Assembly (NCBI GenBank): GCA_040002995.1
Contig: JBDUDK010000119.1
Location: 1-20,919 of the forward strand
Direction: 5' to 3'
DNA: 20,919 bases
Origin: JBDUDK01 sp040002995
GTDB lineage: Bacteria > Actinomycetota > Acidimicrobiia > Acidimicrobiales > Ilumatobacteraceae
The notes beneath the pieces were generated by a model, which did not search any database, was not told where the DNA came from, and saw nothing but the letters and a program-made list of their open reading frames with translations. Positions within the stretch are counted from its first letter, which is position 1. Each line of letters begins with the position of its first letter. The translations under genes and the position numbers were made by a program. This document shows, piece after piece, positions 5,860-12,773 of the stretch.

Positions 5860-8586
5860 CTATCTGTCGACCTCGGCGAGGGCCGCTCGTTGCCGCGCGC
5901 TGATGCGCGCCCAGCGGCCGCGGCGCCAACGCGACCGGCGCTCGCTCACACCAGATCGCAAGACTTCGCGGATGCCGTCCTGCGCACCTGGCGCGAACTT
6001 GCGGCCCTTCGCATCGGTGAGTTCGAACACGCCGATCACCACGCCGTCGTCACGATGAACCCTGGCGGCGTGGACCGAGGCACCCGACGCCGCGAATGCC
6101 GTGGTGAGGGCGTGGAGAAGTCCGATGCGATCCACCGCTCGGGCTGTGCAAACCGTGTGCCACGGCGACACGTCGTCGTCGAACGAGAGCGTCACGTCCG
6201 AGGTCGGCTTCGACGCCAGCGGGCGGGCGAGGGCGTCGTCGATCGCCGCCCTGAGCACATCGGAGTGGGGCAGCGACGCCGTGCGGACCAGGAAGGAGGC
6301 CAACGCGCATCCGTCCCCCCAGGTCGCCGCGACGGCATCTTCAATGTCGGCTCCGTGCGCGGCGAGAACGGCCGTCTCGCGCGAGAGCAATCCGGGCCGG
6401 TCGCGGGTCGTGACGTCGACCCACCAAGAACCCGGGCGCCCTTCCGCGGCAGCGACGCCGACCCGCACCGTGCCCGGCGGCGGGGTCGGATCGCAGAGGC
6501 GAACCTGTCGGGCGATATCGGCGGGCGCGGCGCGCAATAGATAGGCGCGGGGCGCATGGTGGATGCGCTCCTGGGCGTCGGCATCGTTCTCCACCAAACG
6601 CTCGGCCTGGGCGCGCCGCTGCTCGACCGCGTTCGTGGCTTCGCGCGAGACGAGTTCTGGGTGCCCGAGTACCGCTTGGATGAGGTCGTGCAGCGCGGTC
6701 AGACGGGCCCGCTCGTCCGGCTCCAGGTCCATGCGGGCCTGCGTCAGGAGGAAAAGCGCTCTCGCCTGCTCGGGCGTCTCGAGGTACGCGGCCACTTGGA
6801 GCACCGCTTCCTCGGCGAGGCCGTCAAATCGTCTCGACGCTCCAGCGAGCAGCGCGGCGTCATCTACGAGCGTGGCGACGGCCTGCTCGGCCGCGGGTCC
6901 CACATCGAGCCGCTGGCAGGTCTTGCGGGCCACCATCACCGGCGATACGCCGTCGCTGTCGCCGGTCGCGTCGAGCACGAGCGCGGCGAGTAGGAGGCGG
7001 TCGCGGTGTTCCAGCACGCCCTCGGGGGCGCGCTCGCGTAGACGAGCCAACGTGCTCCAGTGCAATGAAGCCAGGGGATCGAGCTCGGCCTGGTGGCCGC
7101 GGCGCTCGATCGCCGCGCCGAACTCCGGCAACGACCGTTCGAGCACACCCGTGACGATTAGCAAGCGCCACGAGCGCGCGCTGCCGCGCTCGAGCAACTC
7201 GAAGAACCGCACGCGCGCTGGAGTCGTCCAGCGCAATGGGCCGACCGGCAATTCGGCGAGCCACGCCAGCAGGGACTCGCCCGGCGACAGCGTTGCGCAG
7301 CGAACGGCTGCATCGAGTGCCACCTCCAGGGTCAAGGCGGCCGCAGGTTCGGCCACGAGTTCGACATGGTCGTCTCGTTCCACGAGCCAGCCTTCTTCCG
7401 GCCGGGCCGTCGCGCCCGTCAGCTTCGGTTGGCGGCGTCTGCGCAGGTGGAGCAGTCGTTGTCGCAGCGCGGGTGGGGTGGCGATCGTCGTGACGAGCAC
7501 GACGAGGAGCAGCGCGGCGTAGACGTCCTTGCCGAAGACTCCTTGGCGGAAACCAAGCGTGGCAAAGATGAGTCCGACCTCGCCACGGGGGATCATCCCG
7601 ATCCCCACGAGGAGCCGGTCGCCGGATGCGCCCCACATGCCCGCGGTCGATGCCAGCTTCCCGAGGATGGCGACGACCAGCAACGCTCCGGCGAGACCGA
7701 GCACCTTGGGGTGGGCGAACTGCCCGATGTCGGCGTCAATGCCGATCTGAAGGAAGAACACGGGGATCAGCAGGTGCCCAACCGGCGTCAACTCGCGGCG
7801 GATGCGTTCGGCAGGAGCGCAACGGGCGAGAACGAGGCCGGCCACGAACGCGCCGACAATCGGTGCGAGCTTCGCAGTGTTCGCGAGCTCGGCGATCCCG
7901 AGCGTGAACGCGAGCGCTATTGCGACGAGCGTGCCGCTCGAGCGGCTGTGCCGGGTGACGGCGGCGAACAGCGGTGGCGCGATCCGGAGGCCGACGGCCG
8001 TCGTCACCACGAGGAATCCAAGCGCCACCGTCACGATCCAGAGCACGTCGAGCAGGGAAACGGATCCTTCCGAAACCACCCTCGTGACGACCGTCAGAAT
8101 CACGAGGCCAATGACGTCATCGGCCACGGCCGCCCCGAGTACGGTCCGCGCCTCTACCGACGCGAGTGCGCGCAGGTCACCGAAGACTCGGGCGGTGATG
8201 CCGACACTCGTGGCGGTCAGCGCGGCGCCGACGAAGAGCGCCTCGTTGGCCCCCAGTCCGAACGCGAGCCCTGTCCCGATGCCGGCCCCGAAGGGAACGA
8301 TCACGCCGACCGTCGCGACGCTCAACGAGGCGCGGCCCACTGACCCGAGCTCGCCCAAATCCATCTCAAGGCCCACCTGGAGGAGCAGCAGGATGACGCC
8401 AACTTCCGCGAGAACGCGCAGGACGTCATCGTTACCGACGAGTCCGAGCACGGACGGCCCGACGATGATCCCGGCCACGATCTCACCCATCACCGGAGGG
8501 ATCGAGACGCGCTCGGCCACCTCGGCCGCGACCTTCGCGGCGAGCAGCACGACCAGGATGTGGAGTAAGAACTCGCTGACGTCCAT
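5860..8586 (-). CDS. Kef/CPA2-type cation:proton antiporter fused to a GlnD-like degenerate HD plus tandem ACT tail
   Basis: The 908-residue protein has two halves. Residues 1-380 are a CPA2 monovalent cation:proton antiporter with about 12 transmembrane segments, the ion-site pair VADDVIG (D156/D157), PSVLGLV (44-50) and PRGEVGLIFA (333-342). The cytosolic half resembles the C-terminal part of the P-II uridylyl/adenylyltransferase GlnD. TGVLERSLPEFG (479-490) matches the segment opening GlnD's HD domain. RAYLLRAAPADIARQ (680-694) matches its pre-ACT motif. Two ACT domains follow, about 722-790 (RDRPGLLS) and 808-880 (VDRIGLLHAL, then FELTDAKGRKF). The nucleotidyltransferase domain is absent. 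The HD metal ligands look lost: the segment expected to carry the HD pair reads LAALVLDATGD (533-543). ATG 8586 opens directly into the first membrane segment. It lies between glnB and amt, where glnD is often found. Inference: ion transport gated by glutamine or nitrogen status. Confidence 0.85.
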   Translation of the reverse strand: MDVSEFLLHILVVLLAAKVAAEVAERVSIPPVMGEIVAGIIVGPSVLGLVGNDDVLRVLAEVGVILLLLQVGLEMDLGELGSVGRASLSVATVGVIVPFGAGIGTGLAFGLGANEALFVGAALTATSVGITARVFGDLRALASVEARTVLGAAVADDVIGLVILTVVTRVVSEGSVSLLDVLWIVTVALGFLVVTTAVGLRIAPPLFAAVTRHSRSSGTLVAIALAFTLGIAELANTAKLAPIVGAFVAGLVLARCAPAERIRRELTPVGHLLIPVFFLQIGIDADIGQFAHPKVLGLAGALLVVAILGKLASTAGMWGASGDRLLVGIGMIPRGEVGLIFATLGFRQGVFGKDVYAALLLVVLVTTIATPPALRQRLLHLRRRRQPKLTGATARPEEGWLVERDDHVELVAEPAAALTLEVALDAAVRCATLSPGESLLAWLAELPVGPLRWTTPARVRFFELLERGSARSWRLLIVTGVLERSLPEFGAAIERRGHQAELDPLASLHWSTLARLRERAPEGVLEHRDRLLLAALVLDATGDSDGVSPVMVARKTCQRLDVGPAAEQAVATLVDDAALLAGASRRFDGLAEEAVLQVAAYLETPEQARALFLLTQARMDLEPDERARLTALHDLIQAVLGHPELVSREATNAVEQRRAQAERLVENDADAQERIHHAPRAYLLRAAPADIARQVRLCDPTPPPGTVRVGVAAAEGRPGSWWVDVTTRDRPGLLSRETAVLAAHGADIEDAVAATWGDGCALASFLVRTASLPHSDVLRAAIDDALARPLASKPTSDVTLSFDDDVSPWHTVCTARAVDRIGLLHALTTAFAASGASVHAARVHRDDGVVIGVFELTDAKGRKFAPGAQDGIREVLRSGVSERRSRWRRGRWARISARQRAALAEVDR

Positions 8587-8631
8587 CCCGGCTCAGTGCC
8601 CCATCGAGCCGACTAGGAACACCACGAGCCG

Positions 8632-8674
8632 ACGGTAGGGACTACAGGTTTCCGTCACGTTTCCGGGATATGAA
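8632..8674 (-). promoter_or_regulatory. Antiporter promoter with three 5-mers at 11-bp spacing (GlnR-like operator)
   Basis: On the minus strand TTCAT (8670-8674), GAAAC (8659-8663) and GAAAC (8648-8652) are spaced exactly 11 bp apart, then come 10 nt and a TACCGT -10 box (8632-8637). The 17-mer at 8659-8675 matches the one upstream of the regulator gene (9741-9757) at 14 of 17 positions. The box CTACCGTCGGC is identical at both promoters. The predicted leader is about 39 nt and lacks a clear Shine-Dalgarno. Confidence 0.65.
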
Positions 8675-8792
8675 CCAGCCACACGGTCGGACCGAGCCGC
8701 CACCGTTCGCCAAGCAATACCTCGCCACGGGGAGGTTGGGATTCATAACCGTGGGCGTGTGCGAGAACGCCTCACTCAAAGGGAGCGAAGGC

Positions 8793-9134
8793 TCAGAGGG
8801 CGTCGCTGCCCTTCTCGCCGGTGCGAATGCGAACGATACGGTCGACGGTGGACGACCAGATCTTTCCGTCGCCGATCTTGCCGGTGCGGGCCGCGGCCGT
8901 GATGGTGTCGATCACTTTCTCAGTGTCGAACGTGTCGACGAGAACTTCGACTTTCACTTTCGGAAGGAAGTCGACGGTGTACTCGGCACCGCGATAGATC
9001 TCGGTCTTGCCGCCTTGGCGACCGAATCCTTTGACCTCGGTGACCGTAAGGCCCGTCACGCCGATCGCCTTGAGGGCGTCTTTCACGTCGTCGAGTTTGT
9101 GGGGCTTGATGACTGCCGTCACGAGATTGAGCAA
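8793..9134 (-). CDS. glnB: Nitrogen regulatory protein P-II
   Basis: Trimeric cytosolic signal protein that binds ATP/ADP and 2-oxoglutarate and controls Amt and other partners. With the TTG start at 9132-9134 it has 113 residues, one more than the classical length. It begins MLNLVTAVIKPHKLDDVK, matching the family N terminus, and GGAGG (9140-9144) lies 5 nt before the TTG. A GTG at 9167 would add 11 unlikely residues. The T-loop KTEIYRGAEYTVDFLP holds Tyr47 and Tyr52; the latter is equivalent to the modified Tyr51 of other P-II proteins. TGKIGDGKIW (84-93) and VRIRTGE (101-107) are the nucleotide-binding motifs. All key residues are intact, so it can in principle be modified, although the neighbouring GlnD-like protein lacks a transferase domain. 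In actinobacteria it may equally be named glnK. Confidence 0.95.
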   Translation of the reverse strand: MLNLVTAVIKPHKLDDVKDALKAIGVTGLTVTEVKGFGRQGGKTEIYRGAEYTVDFLPKVKVEVLVDTFDTEKVIDTITAAARTGKIGDGKIWSSTVDRIVRIRTGEKGSDAL

Positions 9135-9139
9135 AGTGG

Positions 9140-9144
9140 CCTCC
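9140..9144 (-). promoter_or_regulatory. Ribosome binding site that fixes the TTG start of glnB
   Basis: GGAGG on the minus strand is 5 nt before TTG 9134. This selects the TTG over the upstream in-frame GTG at 9167, which has no such site and would add residues foreign to P-II proteins. Confidence 0.75.
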
Positions 9145-9197
9145 GGATGCGGCGAGCGGTTGGTCACCTCGTCACGAGGTTAAGCAGAGTGTCGCGG

Positions 9198-9707
9198 CTA
9201 CGTAACACCCTTTGCACCGGAACTCGAGCCGGCGAGGAGATATCCACGCCCGCGGACGGTCTTGATCGAGAGACCCAGCGGCTGGACGCGGCGGCGCAGA
9301 CGCACCATGTGCACATCGAGGGCGTTGCGGCCGGGAGGCCCTTCCGGCCAGCCCGCACGCCCTAAGCCATCGCGGCTTACGACCGCGGCAAAGCGCTCGA
9401 GCAAGAGGGACGCGAGCCGAGCCTCGAGCGGCGGCAGCGCCACGAGCTCGCCGTCGTAGCGGAGCACCCCATCGGCGTCGAGCCCGGGCCGTCCGTTGGT
9501 CGACGATTCGCTCCGCGCGGCCAGCGTGGCCACGCGGGCCTGCACGTCTTCGTCGTTGGCCGGGAGTCGCACCCAGTCCTCGAGCACGTCGGTCACACGC
9601 GGTGCCGGCACGTCCGGGTCGACGAGCAGAAGACGCGGACGGCGGACACTCGAGAGTGTGGATCGATGCACTTCCTGCGTCGGCCACGGGACCATGACCA
9701 CGTCCAT
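9198..9707 (-). CDS. Short OmpR/GlnR-like winged-helix regulator, probable nitrogen regulator
   Basis: DNA-binding transcription factor of 169 residues. Residues about 79-159 form an OmpR-type winged helix: LEARLASLLLERFAAVVSR, then NALDVHMVRLRRRVQPLGL as recognition helix and KTVRGRGYLLAG as wing. The N-terminal part (about 1-65) is far shorter than a full receiver domain. It has no recognisable acidic pocket and phospho-Asp arrangement, so control by phosphorylation is unlikely. Actinobacterial GlnR is likewise an OmpR-family regulator with an atypical receiver, but longer. ATG 9707 was chosen over the upstream ATG 9740 because a TACCGT box ends 6 nt before it (leaderless). The gene lies 63 nt upstream of glnB, probably in one transcript, and its promoter carries the repeat operator shared with the antiporter and amt. 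Regulation of this locus is inferred. Confidence 0.75.
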   Translation of the reverse strand: MDVVMVPWPTQEVHRSTLSSVRRPRLLLVDPDVPAPRVTDVLEDWVRLPANDEDVQARVATLAARSESSTNGRPGLDADGVLRYDGELVALPPLEARLASLLLERFAAVVSRDGLGRAGWPEGPPGRNALDVHMVRLRRRVQPLGLSIKTVRGRGYLLAGSSSGAKGVT

Positions 9708-9713
9708 GCGCCG

Positions 9714-9757
9714 ACGGTAGAAGCACCGGATTGCCTCCATGTTTCCCCGATGTGAAC
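9714..9757 (-). promoter_or_regulatory. Regulator promoter with 11-bp-spaced 5-mers (GlnR-like operator), leaderless
   Basis: On the minus strand TTCAC (9752-9756), GAAAC (9741-9745) and the weaker GCAAT (9730-9734) repeat every 11 bp. After exactly 10 nt comes TACCGT (9714-9719), then 6 nt and the ATG of the regulator gene. The operator covers about -23 to -49 relative to the predicted start, a typical position for an activator. It also lies in the short gap shared with the divergent cyclic-nucleotide-domain gene. Confidence 0.62.
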
Positions 9758-9787
9758 TCCTCGGCGCGTGCCCTCCCGGCGGGTGGT

Positions 9788-9793
9788 TACGAT
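9788..9793 (+). promoter_or_regulatory. -10 box for a leaderless cyclic-nucleotide-domain gene
   Basis: TACGAT on the plus strand is followed by 8 nt and the ATG at 9802, with no Shine-Dalgarno. The expected -35 region falls about 10 nt beyond the repeat operator of the divergent regulator gene, so the two promoters may influence each other. Confidence 0.4.
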
Positions 9794-9801
9794 CCCGTCC
9801 C

Positions 9802-10227
9802 ATGGCATCAAAGTGGGATTACCTCGACCATCTGGCACGCGTCTCGTTCTTCAGCGGGTGCTCGAAGAAGGACCTGAAGGAGATCGCGAAGGCCGCCGAT
9901 GAACTCCAAATCAAGGAGGGCACGACGCTCATCGACCAGGGTCAGGCCGGTCGTGAGGCGTTCATCGTCTTGGAGGGCACCGCGACGGTGAAACGAAACG
10001 GCAAGAAGGTCGCGACCCTCGGGCCCGGTGCGGTCATCGGCGAGCTGTCGTTGCTCGATCGCGGACCGCGCACGGCGACGGTGATGGCCGACAACGACAT
10101 GCGGGTGCTGGTGCTCGACCAGCGCCACTTCTCCGGCATCATCGACACCGTCCCGGCGATCGCGCACAAGCTCCTCGCCGCCCTCGCCGGTCGCATCCGC
10201 GACCTCGATCGCCAAACCTTCGGCTGA
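9802..10227 (+). CDS. Stand-alone cyclic nucleotide-binding (Crp-type effector) domain protein
   Basis: A 141-residue protein made almost entirely of one cyclic-nucleotide-binding beta-barrel. The helical lead-in is LDHLARVSFFSGCSKKDLKEIAKAADEL (8-35), then EGTTLIDQGQAGREAFIVLEGTATV. The phosphate-binding cassette is GELSLLDRGPRTATV, with the Arg of PRTAT where cAMP- or cGMP-binding members hold the phosphate. The protein ends 10-15 residues after the C-helix, with no helix-turn-helix, so it is not a Crp/Fnr transcription factor. It may act by protein contact or as a ligand buffer. The start at MASKWDYL is supported by a -10 box 8 nt upstream. It is divergent from the nitrogen regulator and precedes the HU gene by 86 nt. 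The true ligand is unknown. Confidence 0.88.
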   Translation: MASKWDYLDHLARVSFFSGCSKKDLKEIAKAADELQIKEGTTLIDQGQAGREAFIVLEGTATVKRNGKKVATLGPGAVIGELSLLDRGPRTATVMADNDMRVLVLDQRHFSGIIDTVPAIAHKLLAALAGRIRDLDRQTFG

Positions 10228-10301
10228 GATCAACGCGGGGGCCGAGCATCCCTACCCGACGTGGGGGTTTTGGGCAGGATGACCCGGTTCCAAATCAACG
10301 T

Positions 10302-10307
10302 GGAGGA
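10302..10307 (+). promoter_or_regulatory. Ribosome binding site of the HU gene
   Basis: GGAGGA is 6 nt before the ATG at 10314. This is one of the few strong Shine-Dalgarno sequences among the plus-strand genes here and implies a leadered message. Confidence 0.7.
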
Positions 10308-10313
10308 CCGAGC

Positions 10314-10691
10314 ATGAACCGTAAAGAGCTGGTGGCGGCCATCGCCGCCCATACCGGCCAGGACACCAAGACCGTCGATACGTCGATGCGCGGGTTCGTC
10401 GACGTCACGCTCGCCAGCGTGGCCAAGGGCGAGACCGTGCAGATGCCCGGCTTCGCAAAGTTCGCCAAGGTCAAGCGCGCCGCACGTATGGGCCGCAACC
10501 CCGCCACCGGCGAGGCGATCAAAATCAAGGCGTCCGTGAAGGCCCGCATAACGCCGTTGAAGGGTTTCAAGGACGTCGTCGCCGGAAACAGCCCAGCGCC
10601 GCGACTGGCGCGGCCGGCCCCCGCGGCTAGGAAGGCGGCACCCGCGAAGAAGGCCGCCCCCGCGAAAAAAGCGGCGGGGAAGAAGCGCTGA
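10314..10691 (+). CDS. hup: HU-family nucleoid protein with a basic Lys/Ala/Pro tail
   Basis: Histone-like DNA-bending protein of the nucleoid. Residues 1-90 are a canonical HU fold: MNRKELVAAIAAHTG at the start, GFAKFAKVKRAARMGRNPATGE with the conserved RNP tip of the DNA-binding arm, and IKIKASVKARITPLKGFKD at the C terminus. Residues about 95-125 add a disordered tail with repeated PAKKA units, ending GKKR. Such tails are typical of actinobacterial HupB/Hlp and strengthen DNA compaction; most HU proteins of about 90 residues lack one. The gene is probably monocistronic, with its own Shine-Dalgarno and a strong downstream hairpin. Confidence 0.95.
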   Translation: MNRKELVAAIAAHTGQDTKTVDTSMRGFVDVTLASVAKGETVQMPGFAKFAKVKRAARMGRNPATGEAIKIKASVKARITPLKGFKDVVAGNSPAPRLARPAPAARKAAPAKKAAPAKKAAGKKR

Positions 10692-10712
10692 TCCACGACG
10701 CCTGAAACTGCA

Positions 10713-10749
10713 CCGGGGGCCGGGACGGGATCACCCGCCCGGCCCCCGG
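10713..10749. terminator. Strong bidirectional GC hairpin between hup and the ABC/pyrimidine operon
   Basis: The left arm (10713-10729) and right arm (10734-10749) pair over 16 bp with one bulged A and a 4-nt loop. It lies 21 nt after the hup stop and 9 nt before the stop of the convergent substrate-binding-protein gene, so it can end both transcripts. No T-run follows on either strand. Confidence 0.75.
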
Positions 10750-10758
10750 CTGGACGGG

Positions 10759-11964
10759 TTAGGCGCCGTCCGCATTCAGCGTCACCGTCACCGGCTTGAA
10801 GCTGGCTCCGGTGGTCTCCACCGAGTCCGCTTTCAACGCGTCGACGGCCTTCTGCGCATAGGTCATGTCGTAGGCCTTGTCGGGCGCCTTCGTCAGGACG
10901 GTCTTACCGTCGAGGTTCTTTGCGCTTTGGGCGATTTGCACAGTGCGATCCCACGCCGCGGTGTCGAGGATTCCGATGCCCGACGGTGACGGCCAGATGA
11001 GCTTGTTGATCTCGTTCATCTGCCACAGCTGGTGGCTCTTGCCCAGCTTGGAACCTTTCGCCACCACAAGGTCGGCGCACGCCTGGGCGTTGTCACGGCA
11101 GTAGATCCAACCCTTCATCGACGCCGTCAGGAAGCGCGTCGTGACGTCTTGATACGCCGGGTCGGAGGCCAGACGTTTCCCGTCGGCCCACACTGCGTCT
11201 TGCAGCATGCCGACACCCGTGGCGTCGTAGTTAACGACGTTGAAGTCGGCGGGCGCATACAGGGCACCGGTGGCCGGGTTCTTCGCCTCGAGCACCTGTG
11301 CGTACTCGTTGTAGGTCATGGCCTCGGCCGCGTCGATGTCGCCCGACAGGAGTGCTTTCATGTTGAAGTCCTGCTGCACGAGCGTCACGTCCTTGGCGGG
11401 ATCAAGGCCAGCCTGGGTGAGCCCTGCAAACACCTCGAACTCGTTGCCGAAGCCCCAGTTGCCGATCTTCTTGCTCTTGAAGTCCGAGGGCGTCTTGATG
11501 TTCTTGTCCTTGAACGACACCTGGAGCGTCCCTGAGCGCTGGAAGATCTGACCCACATCGACGATGTTTGCGCCCGCTTCTCTGGTTTGCAGGGCCTTCG
11601 GCACCCATGCCAGGGCGAAGTCAGCCTGACCGTCTGCGAGCACCTGCTGGGGCACAATGTCGACGCTGCCTTCTTTGATCGTCAGATCGATGCCAGCGTC
11701 CTTGTAGTAGCCCTGCTCGACCGCAGCGAAGTAACCGGCGAACTGCGCCTGGATGTACCACTGCAACTGCAGTGTCACCTTCGTCATTTCGGTCGGCACT
11801 GCGCTCGTCGTGGCCCCACCCGCGGTCGTGACCGCTCCTGCTGAGGTTGTACCCGCTCCGCCGGTGGTGTTCGTGCTGATCTTGGCGGAGCTGCCGCACG
11901 CGGCCCCGATCAGGGTCAGGGCCAAGATCGCCCCAACCACACTCCTGCGCTTGTTTCTAATCAT
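10759..11964 (-). CDS. ABC transporter substrate-binding lipoprotein, NMT1/THI5-like (predicted pyrimidine or related N-compound)
   Basis: Extracytoplasmic solute receptor of 401 residues. It begins MIRNKRRSVVGAILALTLIGAACGSS: a positive start, a hydrophobic core, then a lipobox-like end with the lipidated Cys at 23. A Ser/Thr/Gly/Ala linker follows. The mature domain carries NMT1/SsuA-like features: LQLQWYIQAQFAGYFAAVEQGYY, then DIVPQQVLADGQADFAL, and IGNWGFGNEFEVFAGL in the hinge region. ATG 11964 has AGGGGG just upstream; a longer frame to 12084 adds non-signal sequence. It is the last gene of the eight-gene operon, 35 nt after the permease. Family members bind thiamine-type pyrimidines, nitrate, sulfonates and others. 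The substrate here is inferred only from the catabolic neighbours. Confidence 0.87.
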   Translation of the reverse strand: MIRNKRRSVVGAILALTLIGAACGSSAKISTNTTGGAGTTSAGAVTTAGGATTSAVPTEMTKVTLQLQWYIQAQFAGYFAAVEQGYYKDAGIDLTIKEGSVDIVPQQVLADGQADFALAWVPKALQTREAGANIVDVGQIFQRSGTLQVSFKDKNIKTPSDFKSKKIGNWGFGNEFEVFAGLTQAGLDPAKDVTLVQQDFNMKALLSGDIDAAEAMTYNEYAQVLEAKNPATGALYAPADFNVVNYDATGVGMLQDAVWADGKRLASDPAYQDVTTRFLTASMKGWIYCRDNAQACADLVVAKGSKLGKSHQLWQMNEINKLIWPSPSGIGILDTAAWDRTVQIAQSAKNLDGKTVLTKAPDKAYDMTYAQKAVDALKADSVETTGASFKPVTVTLNADGA

Positions 11965-11999
11965 GCATCCCCCTACTGGTAGTTGATCGATTGCGAATG

Positions 12000-12773
12000 T
12001 CAGCTCGACTTTTTCGTCTCCCAGGGTATGGCGACCCGTTCCGCGGTGGCGGCCGCGAGATAAAACACCAGGCCCAGCGCACACGCCGCGGCCACGTACG
12101 CCCAGCCTTGCGCCTGCTTGCTGCTCGTAAACGACGACGTGATCTTGTAGCCGAGGCCGTTCTGGCGACCACCGAAGTATTCAGCGACGAACGCGGTGAT
12201 CACGCTCAGCGACGATGCCACCTTTAGGGCGGTGAAGAAAAATGGCAGTGCGTTGGGCAACCTCACCTTGCGCAGAATCGTCCAGTCGGACGCGGCGTAC
12301 GACGACATCAACTCGAGCTGTGTCTGATCGGTGTTCGTGAGGCCTTTGGTGACGTTGACGAACACGACAAAGAACACCACGATCGTGACCATCAGGCGGC
12401 GGGGGATCGAGCTTGTCGTAGCGAACATGTTGTTGAACACCGAGACGAGCACGATGATGGGAACGGCGTTCACGGCGACGGCAAGCGGGCTCAGCAGCTC
12501 TTGCACCGGGCGGAAGCGACTGGCGACGAACGCGCCAACCAGACCAATAGCGGTGCCCGCCACGAGCCCTACGAGCGCGTTGGCGCCCGATACACGCGCC
12601 GCCTCGACGATCAGCGATCGGTTGGAGACGATCTGGTGCCAGATCGCCGAAGGCTTCGGAAGAATGAACGGCTTGACGTGCTGAACGACAACGAAGAGTT
12701 CCCACGCGCTGAGGAACGCCACTCCGAACACGAGCGGTGCCACCACGAGGAGCACACGGCGCTGGCGACTCAT
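12000..12773 (-). CDS. ABC transporter permease (SsuC/TauC-like), second of the pair
   Basis: Inner-membrane subunit of the importer, 257 residues with about six transmembrane helices (for example 8-28, 64-86, 98-115 and 128-144). The cytoplasmic EAA loop that docks to the ATPase is visible as ELMSSYAASDWTILRKVRLPNALPF (about 155-179). The start ATG overlaps the stop of the ATPase gene by 4 bp (ATGA at 12770-12773), implying translational coupling. Together with the other permease it would form a heterodimeric channel. The substrate is inferred from context. Confidence 0.92.
   Translation of the reverse strand: MSRQRRVLLVVAPLVFGVAFLSAWELFVVVQHVKPFILPKPSAIWHQIVSNRSLIVEAARVSGANALVGLVAGTAIGLVGAFVASRFRPVQELLSPLAVAVNAVPIIVLVSVFNNMFATTSSIPRRLMVTIVVFFVVFVNVTKGLTNTDQTQLELMSSYAASDWTILRKVRLPNALPFFFTALKVASSLSVITAFVAEYFGGRQNGLGYKITSSFTSSKQAQGWAYVAAACALGLVFYLAAATAERVAIPWETKKSS

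Noticed and set aside
9191..9206. Repeat operator (GTTAC then GCGAC at 11 bp) before glnB
   Set aside because: The match is weak, the first block lies inside the regulator's last codons, and no TAnnnT box follows at 10 nt. glnB is more simply cotranscribed with the regulator.
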